Of a DNA stretch of 64,000 bases, positions 8,326 to 16,570 are shown in pieces. This DNA is from JBBDWK01 sp040902885. Lineage in GTDB: Bacteria > Acidobacteriota > Terriglobia > Bryobacterales > Bryobacteraceae. The translations under genes were made by a program, and so were the position numbers. Numbering within the stretch: the first letter of the stretch is position 1; each line of letters begins with the position of its first letter. The stretch lies in the NCBI GenBank assembly GCA_040902885.1, contig JBBDWK010000099.1, positions 1 to 64,000 on the forward strand. The letters are read 5' to 3'. Below the pieces are notes generated by a model. It saw only the letters and a program-made list of their open reading frames with translations. It ran no database searches and was not told the DNA's origin.

Positions 8326-10002
8326 TTAGGTTTCCGACCACACGTCCTGGGGGCCGCGGAGGTTGCGCAGGAACCGCGCCAGGCGCTTCCAGCCGTGCGG
8401 GGTGACCTGGGTATGGTCGGTGTCGAGATAGCGAAGGGAGCGGAAGTTTTCGAGCAGGCGCAGGCCTTCGTCGGATACCTTCGTCTCCCACAGCACGAGG
8501 TCGCGGAGATAGTGCAGACCTTCCAGATGCGCGAGGCCGTCGTCGTCCACCTTCGTGCCGCCCAGATGCAGCACTTCGAGCAGGCGCAGGCTTTTCAGAT
8601 AACGCAGGCCGTGGCCGGTAATTCCGGTAAGACCTAGATTCAAGTTGCGTAGCGAGCGCAGGCGGCGCAGCGAGGCCAGGCCCCGGTCGCCGATGCCGGT
8701 GCCGTAGAGCGAAAGCTCGCGGAGCATGGGCAGGCATTTGAGAGATTTAAGGCCGGCATCGGTGATCCGGGTGTGCGCCAGGTCGAGCTTCTCCAGCGCC
8801 GGAAAAGAGGGCAGATGCTCCAGGCCCCGGTCGGTCAGGGCAGTTTCGTCCAGCAGAAGCACCTTCAGGGCGCGGAGGCCGCCGAGGCTCTTCAATCCGG
8901 CGTCGGTGACACGCGTGCGCCCCAGATTCAGTTCCTGAAGCGACTTCATATTCGCGAGATGAGCCAGATCGCGGTCGCCGATGCCGGCGAAGCGGGGCCA
9001 TTCGTCGAGGAAGCCGTGCAGGTCGCCGGAACGGAGCCCGGCAAGCCACGAGAAATCGATGCACTGCGGGTCCGGGTGGAAGAGGAGCGCCTTTCCCCGA
9101 GGAGTCACGACCGGGCCCCAGGCGGCGCCGAGCGTCTCGCGGCGAGCCTGAATGTTGTTCTGGTCGCGGATCGAAAGCTCCCCCACGGGCCGGTCTTGCG
9201 GGAATAGCACCAAACGGCCTTCGAGGCCGGCCAGATCGGTGAGGCCGCGGGCGATCAGGTCGGCATTCTCACCGTGGAGAGCGCCGGTCGAGACGCCCCA
9301 GTTGGGGCCATTGGCCAGCCGGGCGCGCGCCTGCCGGCTGCGCCATTCCAATTGGCCGGCGAGCTCCTGGAGTACATCGCGCCCGGCTTCCCCAGCGCGG
9401 TTGCGCAAGGCGGATGTGGCGGATTGGGCAAGCGCCGCCGTTTCGGTTTCAATGCGGTCAAGCCGGTCCAGAATCACGGCAGTGGCGCGGATGACGCGCA
9501 CCAGCTCCGCGACGGTGCCAACCCCATCAACGGCGGCCGGCTGGAGTTCCCATTCCGACAGCAGGGAACGCAATCGCTCCTCGTTGCCTTGCTGGTAGGC
9601 CAGGTTGGCTTCGGCCATCAGGCGCCCGCGCTGGCCGCGCTGGCTTTCGTCTTCACAAAGGTCGGGGTGCAGCTTGCGAGCCGCCTCCCGGTAGAGTTTC
9701 TTGAGGTCTTCGCTCTCGTGTCCGGGGTGAGGCAGGCGGGCGTTGTATCGGAGGCACTCCTGGAGCGAAATTTGGGCGCGGCGGCGGGCGGTCTCGGCAT
9801 CCTCAGCGGACTCCGCGGCGAGTTCCGCTTCCACCTGGTCGAGCTCGGCGTATCGCACTCCGACTGTTTGATAGTAACGGCGCTCGAAGGCCTGCAACTC
9901 TCCACGCAGCGTGGCGAGATCGAGTTCCCGCTGGACCAGGAGGGTCTCAAGCTGCGCGAGGTCGACTCGCTTCCGTTCGAGTTCGCGTTCTTCCGGCGTC
10001 AT
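8326..10002 (-). CDS. coiled-coil, J-domain-like and leucine-rich-repeat fusion protein
   Basis: 558 residues. Residues 1-85 are charged and helical, suggesting a coiled coil. Residues ~97-155 resemble a degenerate J-domain with the diagnostic HPD tripeptide ('AARKLHPDLCED') and a following helix 'MAEANLAYQQGNEERL'. Residues ~345-540 hold about eight leucine-rich repeats of 23-24 residues of the type LxxLxLxxTxITDxGLxxL, as in F-box/RNI-like LRR proteins. No signal peptide or membrane segment is seen. J-domains recruit DnaK, and dnaK-dnaJ lies less than 1 kb away, but that linkage may be chance. The exact role is unknown. Confidence 0.75.
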   Translation of the reverse strand: MTPEERELERKRVDLAQLETLLVQRELDLATLRGELQAFERRYYQTVGVRYAELDQVEAELAAESAEDAETARRRAQISLQECLRYNARLPHPGHESEDLKKLYREAARKLHPDLCEDESQRGQRGRLMAEANLAYQQGNEERLRSLLSEWELQPAAVDGVGTVAELVRVIRATAVILDRLDRIETETAALAQSATSALRNRAGEAGRDVLQELAGQLEWRSRQARARLANGPNWGVSTGALHGENADLIARGLTDLAGLEGRLVLFPQDRPVGELSIRDQNNIQARRETLGAAWGPVVTPRGKALLFHPDPQCIDFSWLAGLRSGDLHGFLDEWPRFAGIGDRDLAHLANMKSLQELNLGRTRVTDAGLKSLGGLRALKVLLLDETALTDRGLEHLPSFPALEKLDLAHTRITDAGLKSLKCLPMLRELSLYGTGIGDRGLASLRRLRSLRNLNLGLTGITGHGLRYLKSLRLLEVLHLGGTKVDDDGLAHLEGLHYLRDLVLWETKVSDEGLRLLENFRSLRYLDTDHTQVTPHGWKRLARFLRNLRGPQDVWSET

Positions 10003-10035
10003 GTGGCGCGGCGCAATCCGGCTTGGCGTATTTTA

Positions 10036-10764
10036 TCAGGGACGGGCTGGAAGATCGAAACCGCTCTTCTTCAGGATGGCGCGGGCTTCCGGGCTGGTCA
10101 GAAAAGCGACGAATCGGGCGGCGTCGTTCACGTGGCGGCTGGACGCAACCACTCCCCCGGTCTGGCGGATGGGGCTATGCAGCGCGGCTGGAAGGAGCAG
10201 GCCGCCGCGGTCATGGACCAGCGACCAGGCGGTCACGGCAGCTTCGGCGTTCCCCGTTTCGGCGAACTGAAAGGCCTGGAGGACGTTTTCGCCGTAAACA
10301 ATCCGTCCTTCCAGTTGGCTCCAGATTCGTTTCAGAGCTTCCTTTGCCGCTACCCCGTATGGGGCGTGCGATGGGTTGGCGATGGCGATGTGGCGGATGG
10401 AGGGCGGTACGAGCCCGTCGAGCGATCGGATCTTGCTATCCGCGGACCAGAGACCCAGACGGCCAAGCGCATAGGTGCGAACCGAATCCGGCCTGAGATG
10501 GCCAGCCTGGGTAAGCGCATTTACATAAGAGTCGTTTGCCGAAAGGTAGATGTCGTAGGGAGCGCCATTCTCGATCTGCCGCGCGAGCTGGCCGCTCGAG
10601 CCGTAGGTGATCCGGACCTTGACTGGCGCACGCTTTTCGAAAGCGAGCCGAAGCGAGGGACCGGCGCGGTTCAGGTCCGAGGCGGCGGCGACGAGGAGTT
10701 CCTGGGCGCTGGCTGGCAAGCCAATTGCCATGAGCAAGATGAGAACAATAAAGAAGCTTGACAA
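10036..10764 (-). CDS. modA: molybdate ABC transporter substrate-binding protein
   Basis: ModA-type periplasmic oxyanion binder: 'LLVAAASDLNRAGPSL', 'YGSSGQLARQIENGAP', 'DIYLSAND', 'NPSHAPYGVAAKEAL' and a late 'FVAFLTSPEARAILKKSGF'. The frame runs farther upstream to 10890, but that would extend into dnaK. I prefer a TTG at 10764, which yields a hydrophobic signal peptide ending 'AIGLPASAQ' (242 residues in all); the start remains uncertain. No modB or modC is adjacent, so it is an orphan binding protein. Its 5' end overlaps the -35 element of the divergent dnaK promoter. Molybdate, tungstate or another oxyanion are all possible ligands. Confidence 0.82.
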   Translation of the reverse strand: MSSFFIVLILLMAIGLPASAQELLVAAASDLNRAGPSLRLAFEKRAPVKVRITYGSSGQLARQIENGAPYDIYLSANDSYVNALTQAGHLRPDSVRTYALGRLGLWSADSKIRSLDGLVPPSIRHIAIANPSHAPYGVAAKEALKRIWSQLEGRIVYGENVLQAFQFAETGNAEAAVTAWSLVHDRGGLLLPAALHSPIRQTGGVVASSRHVNDAARFVAFLTSPEARAILKKSGFDLPARP

Positions 10765-10786
10765 TAGAGGACTAACATTTAATAAT
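10758..10786 (+). promoter_or_regulatory. sigma70-type promoter of dnaK
   Basis: Perfect -35 TTGACA (10758-10763), a 17-bp spacer, then AATAAT (10781-10786) as -10. It lies 72 bp before the dnaK ATG. An AAGGAGG ribosome binding site lies at about 10841-10847. No clear HAIR (HspR) or CIRCE inverted repeat is seen here. Confidence 0.7.
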
Positions 10787-10858
10787 GAGAATGAACTAAC
10801 CGGGCGGGAAATCGACCACCATCCCCTGCTCGATAGCAGTAAGGAGGCTTTTCTTAGT

Positions 10859-12784
10859 ATGGGCAAGATCATTGGAATCGACTTGGGCACGACGTTCTCG
10901 GCTGTGGCCGTAATGGAAGGCGGTCAACCCACCGTCATTACGAATCAGGAGGGGTCCCGCACGACTCCGTCGGTTGTGGCCTTTACCAAATCGGGGGAAC
11001 GTCTTGTCGGCCAGGTGGCCAAGCGCCAAGCCATTACCAATCCCGAGAATACCATCTTCTCCATCAAGCGCTTCATGGGGCGCCGCTCCGAGGAAGTCAC
11101 TGAAGAGATGAAGATGGTCCCCTATAAGGTGATCCGCGGGGACCACGGGGACGCGCGCGTGGAGATCATGGGCAAGAAGTACTCCCCGCCCGAGATTTCG
11201 GCGATGATCCTCACGAAGCTGAAGGAGGCCGCCGAGGCCTACCTCGGCGAGAAGATCACCGAGGCGGTGATTACCGTTCCGGCCTACTTTAACGACGCGC
11301 AGCGCCAGGCGACCAAGGACGCCGGCCGCGTCGCGGGCCTGGATGTGAAACGCATTATCAACGAGCCGACGGCGGCGGCGCTGGCCTACGGGCTGGACAA
11401 GAAGAAGAACGAAACCATCGCCGTATACGACTTCGGCGGCGGCACCTTCGACATCTCGATCCTGGAAGTGGGCGAAGGCGTGGTCGAGGTGAAGTCCACC
11501 AACGGCGACACGCACCTGGGCGGCGACAATATCGACCAGCGCATTATTGACTGGATTGTGACCGAGTTCCGCAAGGAGAACGGCATCGACCTTTCGCGCG
11601 ACCAGATGGCGTTGCAGCGCCTGAAGGAAGGGGCCGAGAAGGCCAAGATGGAGCTTTCCACCCTGCTGGAGACGGAGATCAACCTACCCTTCATCACCGC
11701 CGATGCCAGCGGTCCCAAACATCTGATGATGAAGCTGACGCGGGCGCGTTTCGAGCAGATGGTGGACGACATTCTGCAGCGCAGCGTCGGGCCCTGCAAA
11801 CAGGCCATGGCGGATGCCAACGTGACGCCCTCCCAGATCGACGAAGTAGTGCTGGTGGGTGGATCGACGCGCATCCCCAAGGTCCAGCAGATTGTGCGCG
11901 ACCTTTTCGGCAAGGAGCCGCACAAGGGCGTGAACCCGGACGAAGTGGTGGCCGTAGGGGCGGCGGTGCAGGGCGGCGTGCTGGGCGGTGAAGTCAAAGA
12001 CGTGCTGTTGCTGGACGTGACCCCGCTGTCGCTGGGTATTGAGACGCTGGGCGGCGTGTTCACCAAGCTGATCGAGCGCAATACCACGATTCCGACGCGC
12101 AAGAGCGAAGTGTTTTCGACCGCGGCGGACAGCCAGACCTCGGTGGAGATCAAGGTCTTCCAGGGCGAGCGCTCCATGGCGCAGCACAACCGGCTGCTGG
12201 GCGTCTTCCAATTGGTGGGCATTCCTCCGGCGCCGCGCGGCGTGCCGCAGATCGAGGTCACTTTCGACATCGACGCCAACGGCATTCTCAACGTAACGGC
12301 GAAGGACCGCGCGACCAACAACGAGCAGAAGATCACCATCACCTCTTCTTCGGGCCTCTCCAAGGACGAAGTGGAGAAGATGGCCAAGGACGCCGAATCG
12401 CATGCCGCCGACGACCGCAAGCAGCGCGATGAGATCGAGGCGCGGAACCGCGCGGACGCCATGGTCTACAACATGGAGAAGACCCTCAAGGAGCACCGCG
12501 ACAAAGTCGGCGAGGAGGACGCGAAGAACATCGAAGCCGCCATCGAGGACACCAAGCGCGCCATCCGCGAGGGCAAGGCCGAGGAGATCAACGCGGCCAC
12601 CGACCGGCTGACGCAGGCCAGTCACAAGCTGGCCGAGGCGATGTACCAAACGACGGGCCCGGCTGCGGGCGCGCCAGGTGAGGGAACTCCGGGCGCGGCG
12701 CCGAAGGAGGGCGCCGAAGGCGATGGCAAGCCGCGCGAGAACGTGGTGGATGCCGAGTTCGTCGACGTGGACGAAAAGAAGTAG
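10859..12784 (+). CDS. dnaK: chaperone protein DnaK (Hsp70)
   Basis: 641 residues, standard length. The ATP-dependent Hsp70 works with DnaJ and GrpE in protein folding. The ATPase domain starts 'KIIGIDLGTTFSAVAVMEGG' and carries 'IINEPTAAALAYGLD', 'VYDFGGGTFDISIL' and 'VLVGGSTRIPKVQ'. The substrate-binding domain follows ('LLDVTPLSLGIETLGG', 'QVFQGER'-like 'KVFQGERSMA'), then a helical lid and a Gly/Ala/Pro-rich tail ending 'VDAEFVDVDEKK', close to the usual EEVKD-type end. The ATG at 10859 is chosen because of the strong AAGGAGG upstream; the longer reading frame is not protein-like. First gene of the dnaK-dnaJ-hspR cluster; grpE is not in the window. Confidence 0.98.
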   Translation: MGKIIGIDLGTTFSAVAVMEGGQPTVITNQEGSRTTPSVVAFTKSGERLVGQVAKRQAITNPENTIFSIKRFMGRRSEEVTEEMKMVPYKVIRGDHGDARVEIMGKKYSPPEISAMILTKLKEAAEAYLGEKITEAVITVPAYFNDAQRQATKDAGRVAGLDVKRIINEPTAAALAYGLDKKKNETIAVYDFGGGTFDISILEVGEGVVEVKSTNGDTHLGGDNIDQRIIDWIVTEFRKENGIDLSRDQMALQRLKEGAEKAKMELSTLLETEINLPFITADASGPKHLMMKLTRARFEQMVDDILQRSVGPCKQAMADANVTPSQIDEVVLVGGSTRIPKVQQIVRDLFGKEPHKGVNPDEVVAVGAAVQGGVLGGEVKDVLLLDVTPLSLGIETLGGVFTKLIERNTTIPTRKSEVFSTAADSQTSVEIKVFQGERSMAQHNRLLGVFQLVGIPPAPRGVPQIEVTFDIDANGILNVTAKDRATNNEQKITITSSSGLSKDEVEKMAKDAESHAADDRKQRDEIEARNRADAMVYNMEKTLKEHRDKVGEEDAKNIEAAIEDTKRAIREGKAEEINAATDRLTQASHKLAEAMYQTTGPAAGAPGEGTPGAAPKEGAEGDGKPRENVVDAEFVDVDEKK

Positions 12785-12850
12785 TCCGGGAAGGGAAGTG
12801 GAGGGTGGCAGGGGCCGGGTTCCACCGGGTCTCTGCCTTCGGTCCGGCTT

Positions 12851-14053
12851 ATGCCGCCCAAACACGATTATTACGAAACCCTTAAGGTGAGCCGGAAGGC
12901 CACCCCGGACGAGATTCGCCAATCCTACAAGAGACTGGCCCGCAAGTATCACCCCGATCTCAATCCCGGCGACAAAGCGGCGGAAGACCGCTTCAAGAAC
13001 GTGCAGGAAGCCTACGACGTCCTGAGCGACGCCAAGAAGAGGCAGATGTACGACCAGGTGGGCTTCTATTCGGATAACGCGTATCAGGCCGGAGGCGGCG
13101 CGCCGAGGGGCGAGCCGGGCATGGACTTCGGCGGCTTCGATTTTACCGACTTCTTCAAAGAGACGGGCGCGGGAACGCGCGGCCGCGAAGCCGCTGGCGG
13201 CGCTCCGGGCGGCGGCAGATTCGAGGAGCAGACTGGCGGCAACTTCCGCGACCTGTTCTCCAAAATTTTCCGCGGCGGCGGTGGCGGCGTAGAGCCTGAG
13301 CCGGTGCCTGAAAAGGGAAGCGATCTCGAGTACGCGCTGAACATCGACTTCTGGCAGGCCATCCGGGGCACTCAGGCGGCGCTGGCCATCACGCGGCACG
13401 AGGTCTGCGCCACGTGCCAGGGAACGGGCGCGGCGGGACGGAACTCGGTCACCTGCCCGCAGTGCAACGGCACGGGCACGGTCTCTCAAATGGCGGGGGC
13501 CATGCGCTTCAATCTGACCTGCCCGCGCTGCGGAGGATCGGGACACCTGCGCAACGCCTGCCCAACTTGTCATGGGGACGGGCGCGTGCCGCGAACGGAC
13601 AAGGTGGAAGTGCGCATTCCGCCGGGCGCGCAAAACGGCTCACGGCTGCGCGTGGCCGGCAAGGGAAACGCGGGAACGCTGGGCGCGCCTCCGGGCGACT
13701 TGTACATCACCACCCGCGTGGAGCCGCATCCGTTCTTCGAGAGGGAAGGCGACGACATTCACATCCGCGTGCCGGTCACGATGACGGAGGCGGGTCTGGG
13801 CGCGGAGATCGAGGTTCCGACCATCGACGGCCGCGCGCGGCTGAAGATCCGGCAGGGCACGCAGAACGGCCAGAAGTACCGCCTGCGGGAGAAGGGCGTG
13901 TTCAACGCGCGCAGGAACAAGCGGGGCGACCAGATTGTGGAGGTATACATCAAAGTGCCCGATGTCCGCGACGAGCGCACGCGCGAGCTGCTGCGGGAGT
14001 TGGGCCGCGTGCAGCAGGAAGATCCGCGTTCGGAGATTTGGCCGCAGGTGTAA
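12851..14053 (+). CDS. dnaJ: chaperone protein DnaJ (Hsp40)
   Basis: 400 residues. The N-terminal J-domain has the HPD tripeptide in 'LARKYHPDLNPG'. A long Gly/Phe-rich region follows (about residues 75-150). The zinc-binding region carries four CxxCxGxG motifs (CATCQGTG, CPQCNGTG, CPRCGGSG, CPTCHGDG). The C-terminal substrate-binding domains contain 'VRIPPGAQNGSRLRVAGKG' and 'GDLYITTRVEPHPFFERE'. It stimulates DnaK ATPase and delivers substrates. It lies 66 bp downstream of dnaK and 10 bp upstream of the MerR-type gene, so one operon is very likely. Confidence 0.97.
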   Translation: MPPKHDYYETLKVSRKATPDEIRQSYKRLARKYHPDLNPGDKAAEDRFKNVQEAYDVLSDAKKRQMYDQVGFYSDNAYQAGGGAPRGEPGMDFGGFDFTDFFKETGAGTRGREAAGGAPGGGRFEEQTGGNFRDLFSKIFRGGGGGVEPEPVPEKGSDLEYALNIDFWQAIRGTQAALAITRHEVCATCQGTGAAGRNSVTCPQCNGTGTVSQMAGAMRFNLTCPRCGGSGHLRNACPTCHGDGRVPRTDKVEVRIPPGAQNGSRLRVAGKGNAGTLGAPPGDLYITTRVEPHPFFEREGDDIHIRVPVTMTEAGLGAEIEVPTIDGRARLKIRQGTQNGQKYRLREKGVFNARRNKRGDQIVEVYIKVPDVRDERTRELLRELGRVQQEDPRSEIWPQV

Positions 14054-14063
14054 ACGAGGAGAC

Positions 14064-14435
14064 ATGGCTAAAAAACGGTCGAAGGCCGCGTACATGATTT
14101 CGGCGGTGGCACAACAATACGAAATCCATCCTCAGACGCTGCGCCTGTACGAACGGGAAGGCCTGCTGAAACCCAGCCGGAGCGACGGCAATACGCGCCT
14201 CTACACGGACGAGGATCTGGAGCGCCTGGAAGTCATCCTGCACCTGACGCGCGACCTGGGCGTGAACCTGGCGGGTGTGGAGATCATCCTGAACATGCGC
14301 GAGAAGATGGCCGAGATGCAGCGCCAGATTGAGGACTTTGTCAGCACCTTGAACCAGGAGCTCTCGAACCGGCCCCGGCAGGAGGGGCGCGAGGGGCGGC
14401 AGAACTCGCTAATACCGGTGATTCGGGCAAGCTGA
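14064..14435 (+). CDS. hspR: MerR-family heat-shock regulator, HspR-like
   Basis: 123 residues from the ATG preceded by GAGGAG. The MerR-type winged helix is clear: 'MISAVAQQYEIHPQTLRLYEREGLLKP', 'RLYTDEDLERLEVI', then a helical dimerisation segment. In the dnaK-dnaJ-hspR arrangement of actinobacteria and many other phyla, HspR represses dnaK by binding HAIR inverted repeats. The position right after dnaJ strongly suggests the same autoregulatory role here. I could not find a good HAIR sequence upstream of dnaK, so the operator may have diverged. Confidence 0.87.
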   Translation: MAKKRSKAAYMISAVAQQYEIHPQTLRLYEREGLLKPSRSDGNTRLYTDEDLERLEVILHLTRDLGVNLAGVEIILNMREKMAEMQRQIEDFVSTLNQELSNRPRQEGREGRQNSLIPVIRAS

Positions 14436-14888
14436 GCGCCGTTACCGCTCCGCTGGACTTTTCCGCATTTTCTCGTCTTAGGCTGGGTGCACCGAAGTGG
14501 GGCAGGCCCTCGGCCTGCGGCGGCCTCCCAGGCTGCCCTGCGCTCGACCAGACGTATTCCCCCGGTGCGACTGCGGGGCATCCTGGTCAAGGCGGCAGCT
14601 CGAGAAGGATGATGTGCCCCGAGACTGTCAAGCAGGCGGGAAGCTAACAAGCAGAGGCCCACCGATAACACCTCAGATGCGGGAATCGACGCCTTTCCAG
14701 CATGATGTTGAATAGCGGTCAGGCAGTTGGAGATCCTCCAGACCAGTATCCTCGCCGTCCATCAATGCGGTCCTGCATCGGGGTTTGGACCATCATTAAC
14801 TTCCGGTCGCCAACAAACCGGGCGCCGTGCCGGAACCCATGCCTACTGGGAAAGGCACGCTTGACGACGCGATCGGTTAGAATTGCCA
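14436..14888 (+). other. intergenic region without a recognisable gene
   Basis: About 450 bp downstream of hspR. The short open frames have no protein-like character on either strand. It contains one copy of a dispersed GC-rich repeat (14497-14525). Otherwise nothing recognisable. Confidence 0.5.
14497..14525 (+). repeat. short dispersed GC-rich inverted repeat, copy A
   Basis: 29 bp starting GTGGGGCAG and ending GCGGCGGCC. It nearly matches 39849-39877; both can fold on a short GC-rich inverted repeat. Copy B lies beside an assembly gap, consistent with a repeated, hard-to-assemble element. Confidence 0.45.
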
Positions 14889-15380
14889 ATGCTCCGAGAA
14901 GACTTGATTCGATTGTGGCAGGACCATACGAGACATGAGTTCTCCACGCGTGACACAGAGGCGACGCTAGCAACCATGGTCGACGACGCCTACGTCAATC
15001 ACGTGCCGGTACTAACAGGCGGCGCCGGGCGAACCGCTCTGCGCTCGTTCTATTCCCGCGACTTTATCCCGTGCATGCCGCCGGATACGAAACTCACACC
15101 CATCTCCCTAACGGTAGGGGAAGAACAACTGGTCGATGAAATGATCTTTTCGTTCACCCACACACAGGAAATGCCCTGGATGCTGCCCGGCGTTGCTCCT
15201 ACAAATCGCTACGTGGAAGTGGCTTTGGTCGCGATCGTTCGGTTTCGCAATGGAAAACTGGCCCATGAACACATCTACTGGGATCAGGCGTCCGTGTTGA
15301 AGCAGATTGGATTACTCACTACTTCCGAGCTGCCTGTTTATGGGGCGGAATCCGCCCGCAAGGTACGCGCCGGCGGGTGA
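14889..15380 (+). CDS. SnoaL-like / NTF2-fold protein
   Basis: 163 residues from ATG 14889; a TTG two codons earlier is also possible. Features fit the SnoaL-like polyketide-cyclase/NTF2 superfamily often annotated beside carboxymethylenebutenolidases: an N-terminal helix 'LIRLWQDHTRHEFSTRD', a central 'MVDDAYVNHVPVLTGGAGR', 'MIFSFTHTQEMPWMLPG', and the strand pair 'VALVAIVRFRNGKLAHEHIYWDQASVLKQIGLL', whose HIYWDQ motif is typical of the family. Substrate and reaction are unknown. It stands alone between two gene-poor stretches. Confidence 0.7.
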   Translation: MLREDLIRLWQDHTRHEFSTRDTEATLATMVDDAYVNHVPVLTGGAGRTALRSFYSRDFIPCMPPDTKLTPISLTVGEEQLVDEMIFSFTHTQEMPWMLPGVAPTNRYVEVALVAIVRFRNGKLAHEHIYWDQASVLKQIGLLTTSELPVYGAESARKVRAGG

Positions 15381-15908
15381 CGGTCTCATCGCGATCCGCC
15401 AGAGCTGATCATCTTTCTCGAGCGATGGCTCGCCCATCGAATGCCCTAGCCGCCGAACACTCCTGTTGACGCGGTATAGTCCGACGCCTAACTTCCTGTT
15501 TGGTAAAAATAACCGGCAATCGGTTTGAACCAAAGCTTTAAGCGTAGCGCTCCAGAATTAAACGGATTGGCCGGCTAAGCCGACAAACCGGACAGAATCT
15601 CCACGCCGGACGCCGCACATTTCTCCTTGTCGGCCGTGACTCGATTCGAATCATCGAAACTGCGGGCGCCGACGGCATAACGGCTTGGCGATGAGCCGCA
15701 AGCGGCGCGGGCCGTTGCCATAACTTGTGCCGAAACCAACGCGCGCCGATTGTCGGCTCCATTGCCGTGTTCGGCCGCCTGCAAATCGTCGGCAATCAAT
15801 GCCGTTCCGTTCGATGAACACGACCAATCATCTCGATCTTCCCATGGTAGGGAGAACGGGGCATCGTGGGCGTAACTGATCCGCGTGACGAAGCGGCCTG
15901 AACCCCCC
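15381..15908 (+). other. gene-poor region with a possible decayed PIN-like fragment on the minus strand
   Basis: About 530 bp. On the minus strand, 15799-15575 reads 'IADDLQAAEHGNGADNRR' and later 'VTADKEKCAASGVEIL', the latter resembling the C-terminal end of PIN-domain toxins. It lacks the rest of the fold and has no antitoxin beside it, so it is at best a remnant. No other feature is recognised. Confidence 0.25.
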
Positions 15909-16382
15909 TTACTGGATTCCGCAACGGGCTTTGATATGGTCTAGGCTCCGGTTGATGGATTCTTTCTCGTTTTCACTGTTCGATGCACTCACCTGCTCCA
16001 GCGTACTAATCACCTGCTCCCTCATTGGCACTGGGAAGGTATGCGTCTTGAATAGAAAGTAAGACTGTGCTTCTGTCCGGACCCAGGAGTCAGGGTCGTT
16101 AAGAGCCATCAACATCGCAGCAACAATCTCATTATCGGCCTGGATGGTTACTACCCTCGCGGCGCACACTTCTCTGGTTATCGCTTTCTGGCTTCTAAGT
16201 CCTGCGACCAGGGCAGCTCTCACAGTTTCCGGTGGAAATTCAGGTTCAAGGAACAGTCGGCGTTCAGCATCTCGTGATGCTTGCTCCGTGAGGCGGTCGT
16301 ACATTCGTCTTCCGGGTCGCAGCCTGTCGACCAGGTCACCGGCCGAGCTTGGGCCGAAGAGTCGTGACAACCAAGATCCCAT
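15909..16382 (-). CDS. small HEAT-repeat-like protein of unknown function
   Basis: 157 residues if started at the ATG that begins 'MGSWLSRLFGPSS', which has GGAGGAGG just upstream. The protein is helical, with pairs such as 'PETVRAALVAGLRSQKAITREVCAARVVTI' and 'NEIVAAMLMALNDPDSWVRTEAQSYFLF', matching the rhythm of HEAT repeats (the segment 'NDPDSWVR' is typical). It has no signal peptide and no catalytic motif. It lies downstream of the kinase-fold-like gene on the same strand, with an attC-like palindrome between them, so it may be a cassette-borne gene. An immunity or adaptor protein would be possible but is speculative. Confidence 0.55.
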   Translation of the reverse strand: MGSWLSRLFGPSSAGDLVDRLRPGRRMYDRLTEQASRDAERRLFLEPEFPPETVRAALVAGLRSQKAITREVCAARVVTIQADNEIVAAMLMALNDPDSWVRTEAQSYFLFKTHTFPVPMREQVISTLEQVSASNSENEKESINRSLDHIKARCGIQ

Positions 16383-16459
16383 CGTAACCTCCTCCAAGCC
16401 TATTGCGCGCCTTTGCCAATCAGTCAGCACGCTTCACATTCATTGTCTCTCACTCAGCG

Positions 16460-16516
16460 GCCTAACGGCTCAACGTTCTGGCGTTGCGGCTATGACCGCG
16501 GGGCGCGTCGTTGCAC
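16460..16516 (-). other. attC-like recombination site (weak candidate)
   Basis: Between two minus-strand genes. Read on the minus strand it runs from GTGCAAC (16516-16510) to GTTAGGC (16466-16460). The latter is a perfect match to the integron R' consensus GTTRRRY. Between them lies an imperfect hairpin (GCGG/CCGC plus GCG/CGC, and an outer CAACG/CGTTG). The left half is degenerate, so this is suggestive only. Confidence 0.35.
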
Positions 16517-16570
16517 GCTGCTGGTCGACGAAACTCACCTCTACTAAGGCGCCGTCGAGAGGCATGAGTG

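Noticed and set aside
10764..10858. HAIR operator for HspR in front of dnaK
   Set aside because: No inverted repeat close to CTTGAGT-N7-ACTCAAG could be found.
11684..13633. 649-codon minus-strand frame across dnaK-dnaJ
   Set aside because: Antisense to two certain chaperone genes; Arg/His-rich, typical high-GC shadow.
15575..15799. Minus-strand frame ending like a PIN toxin
   Set aside because: Only about 15 residues resemble PIN; no full fold and no antitoxin, so not listed as a gene.
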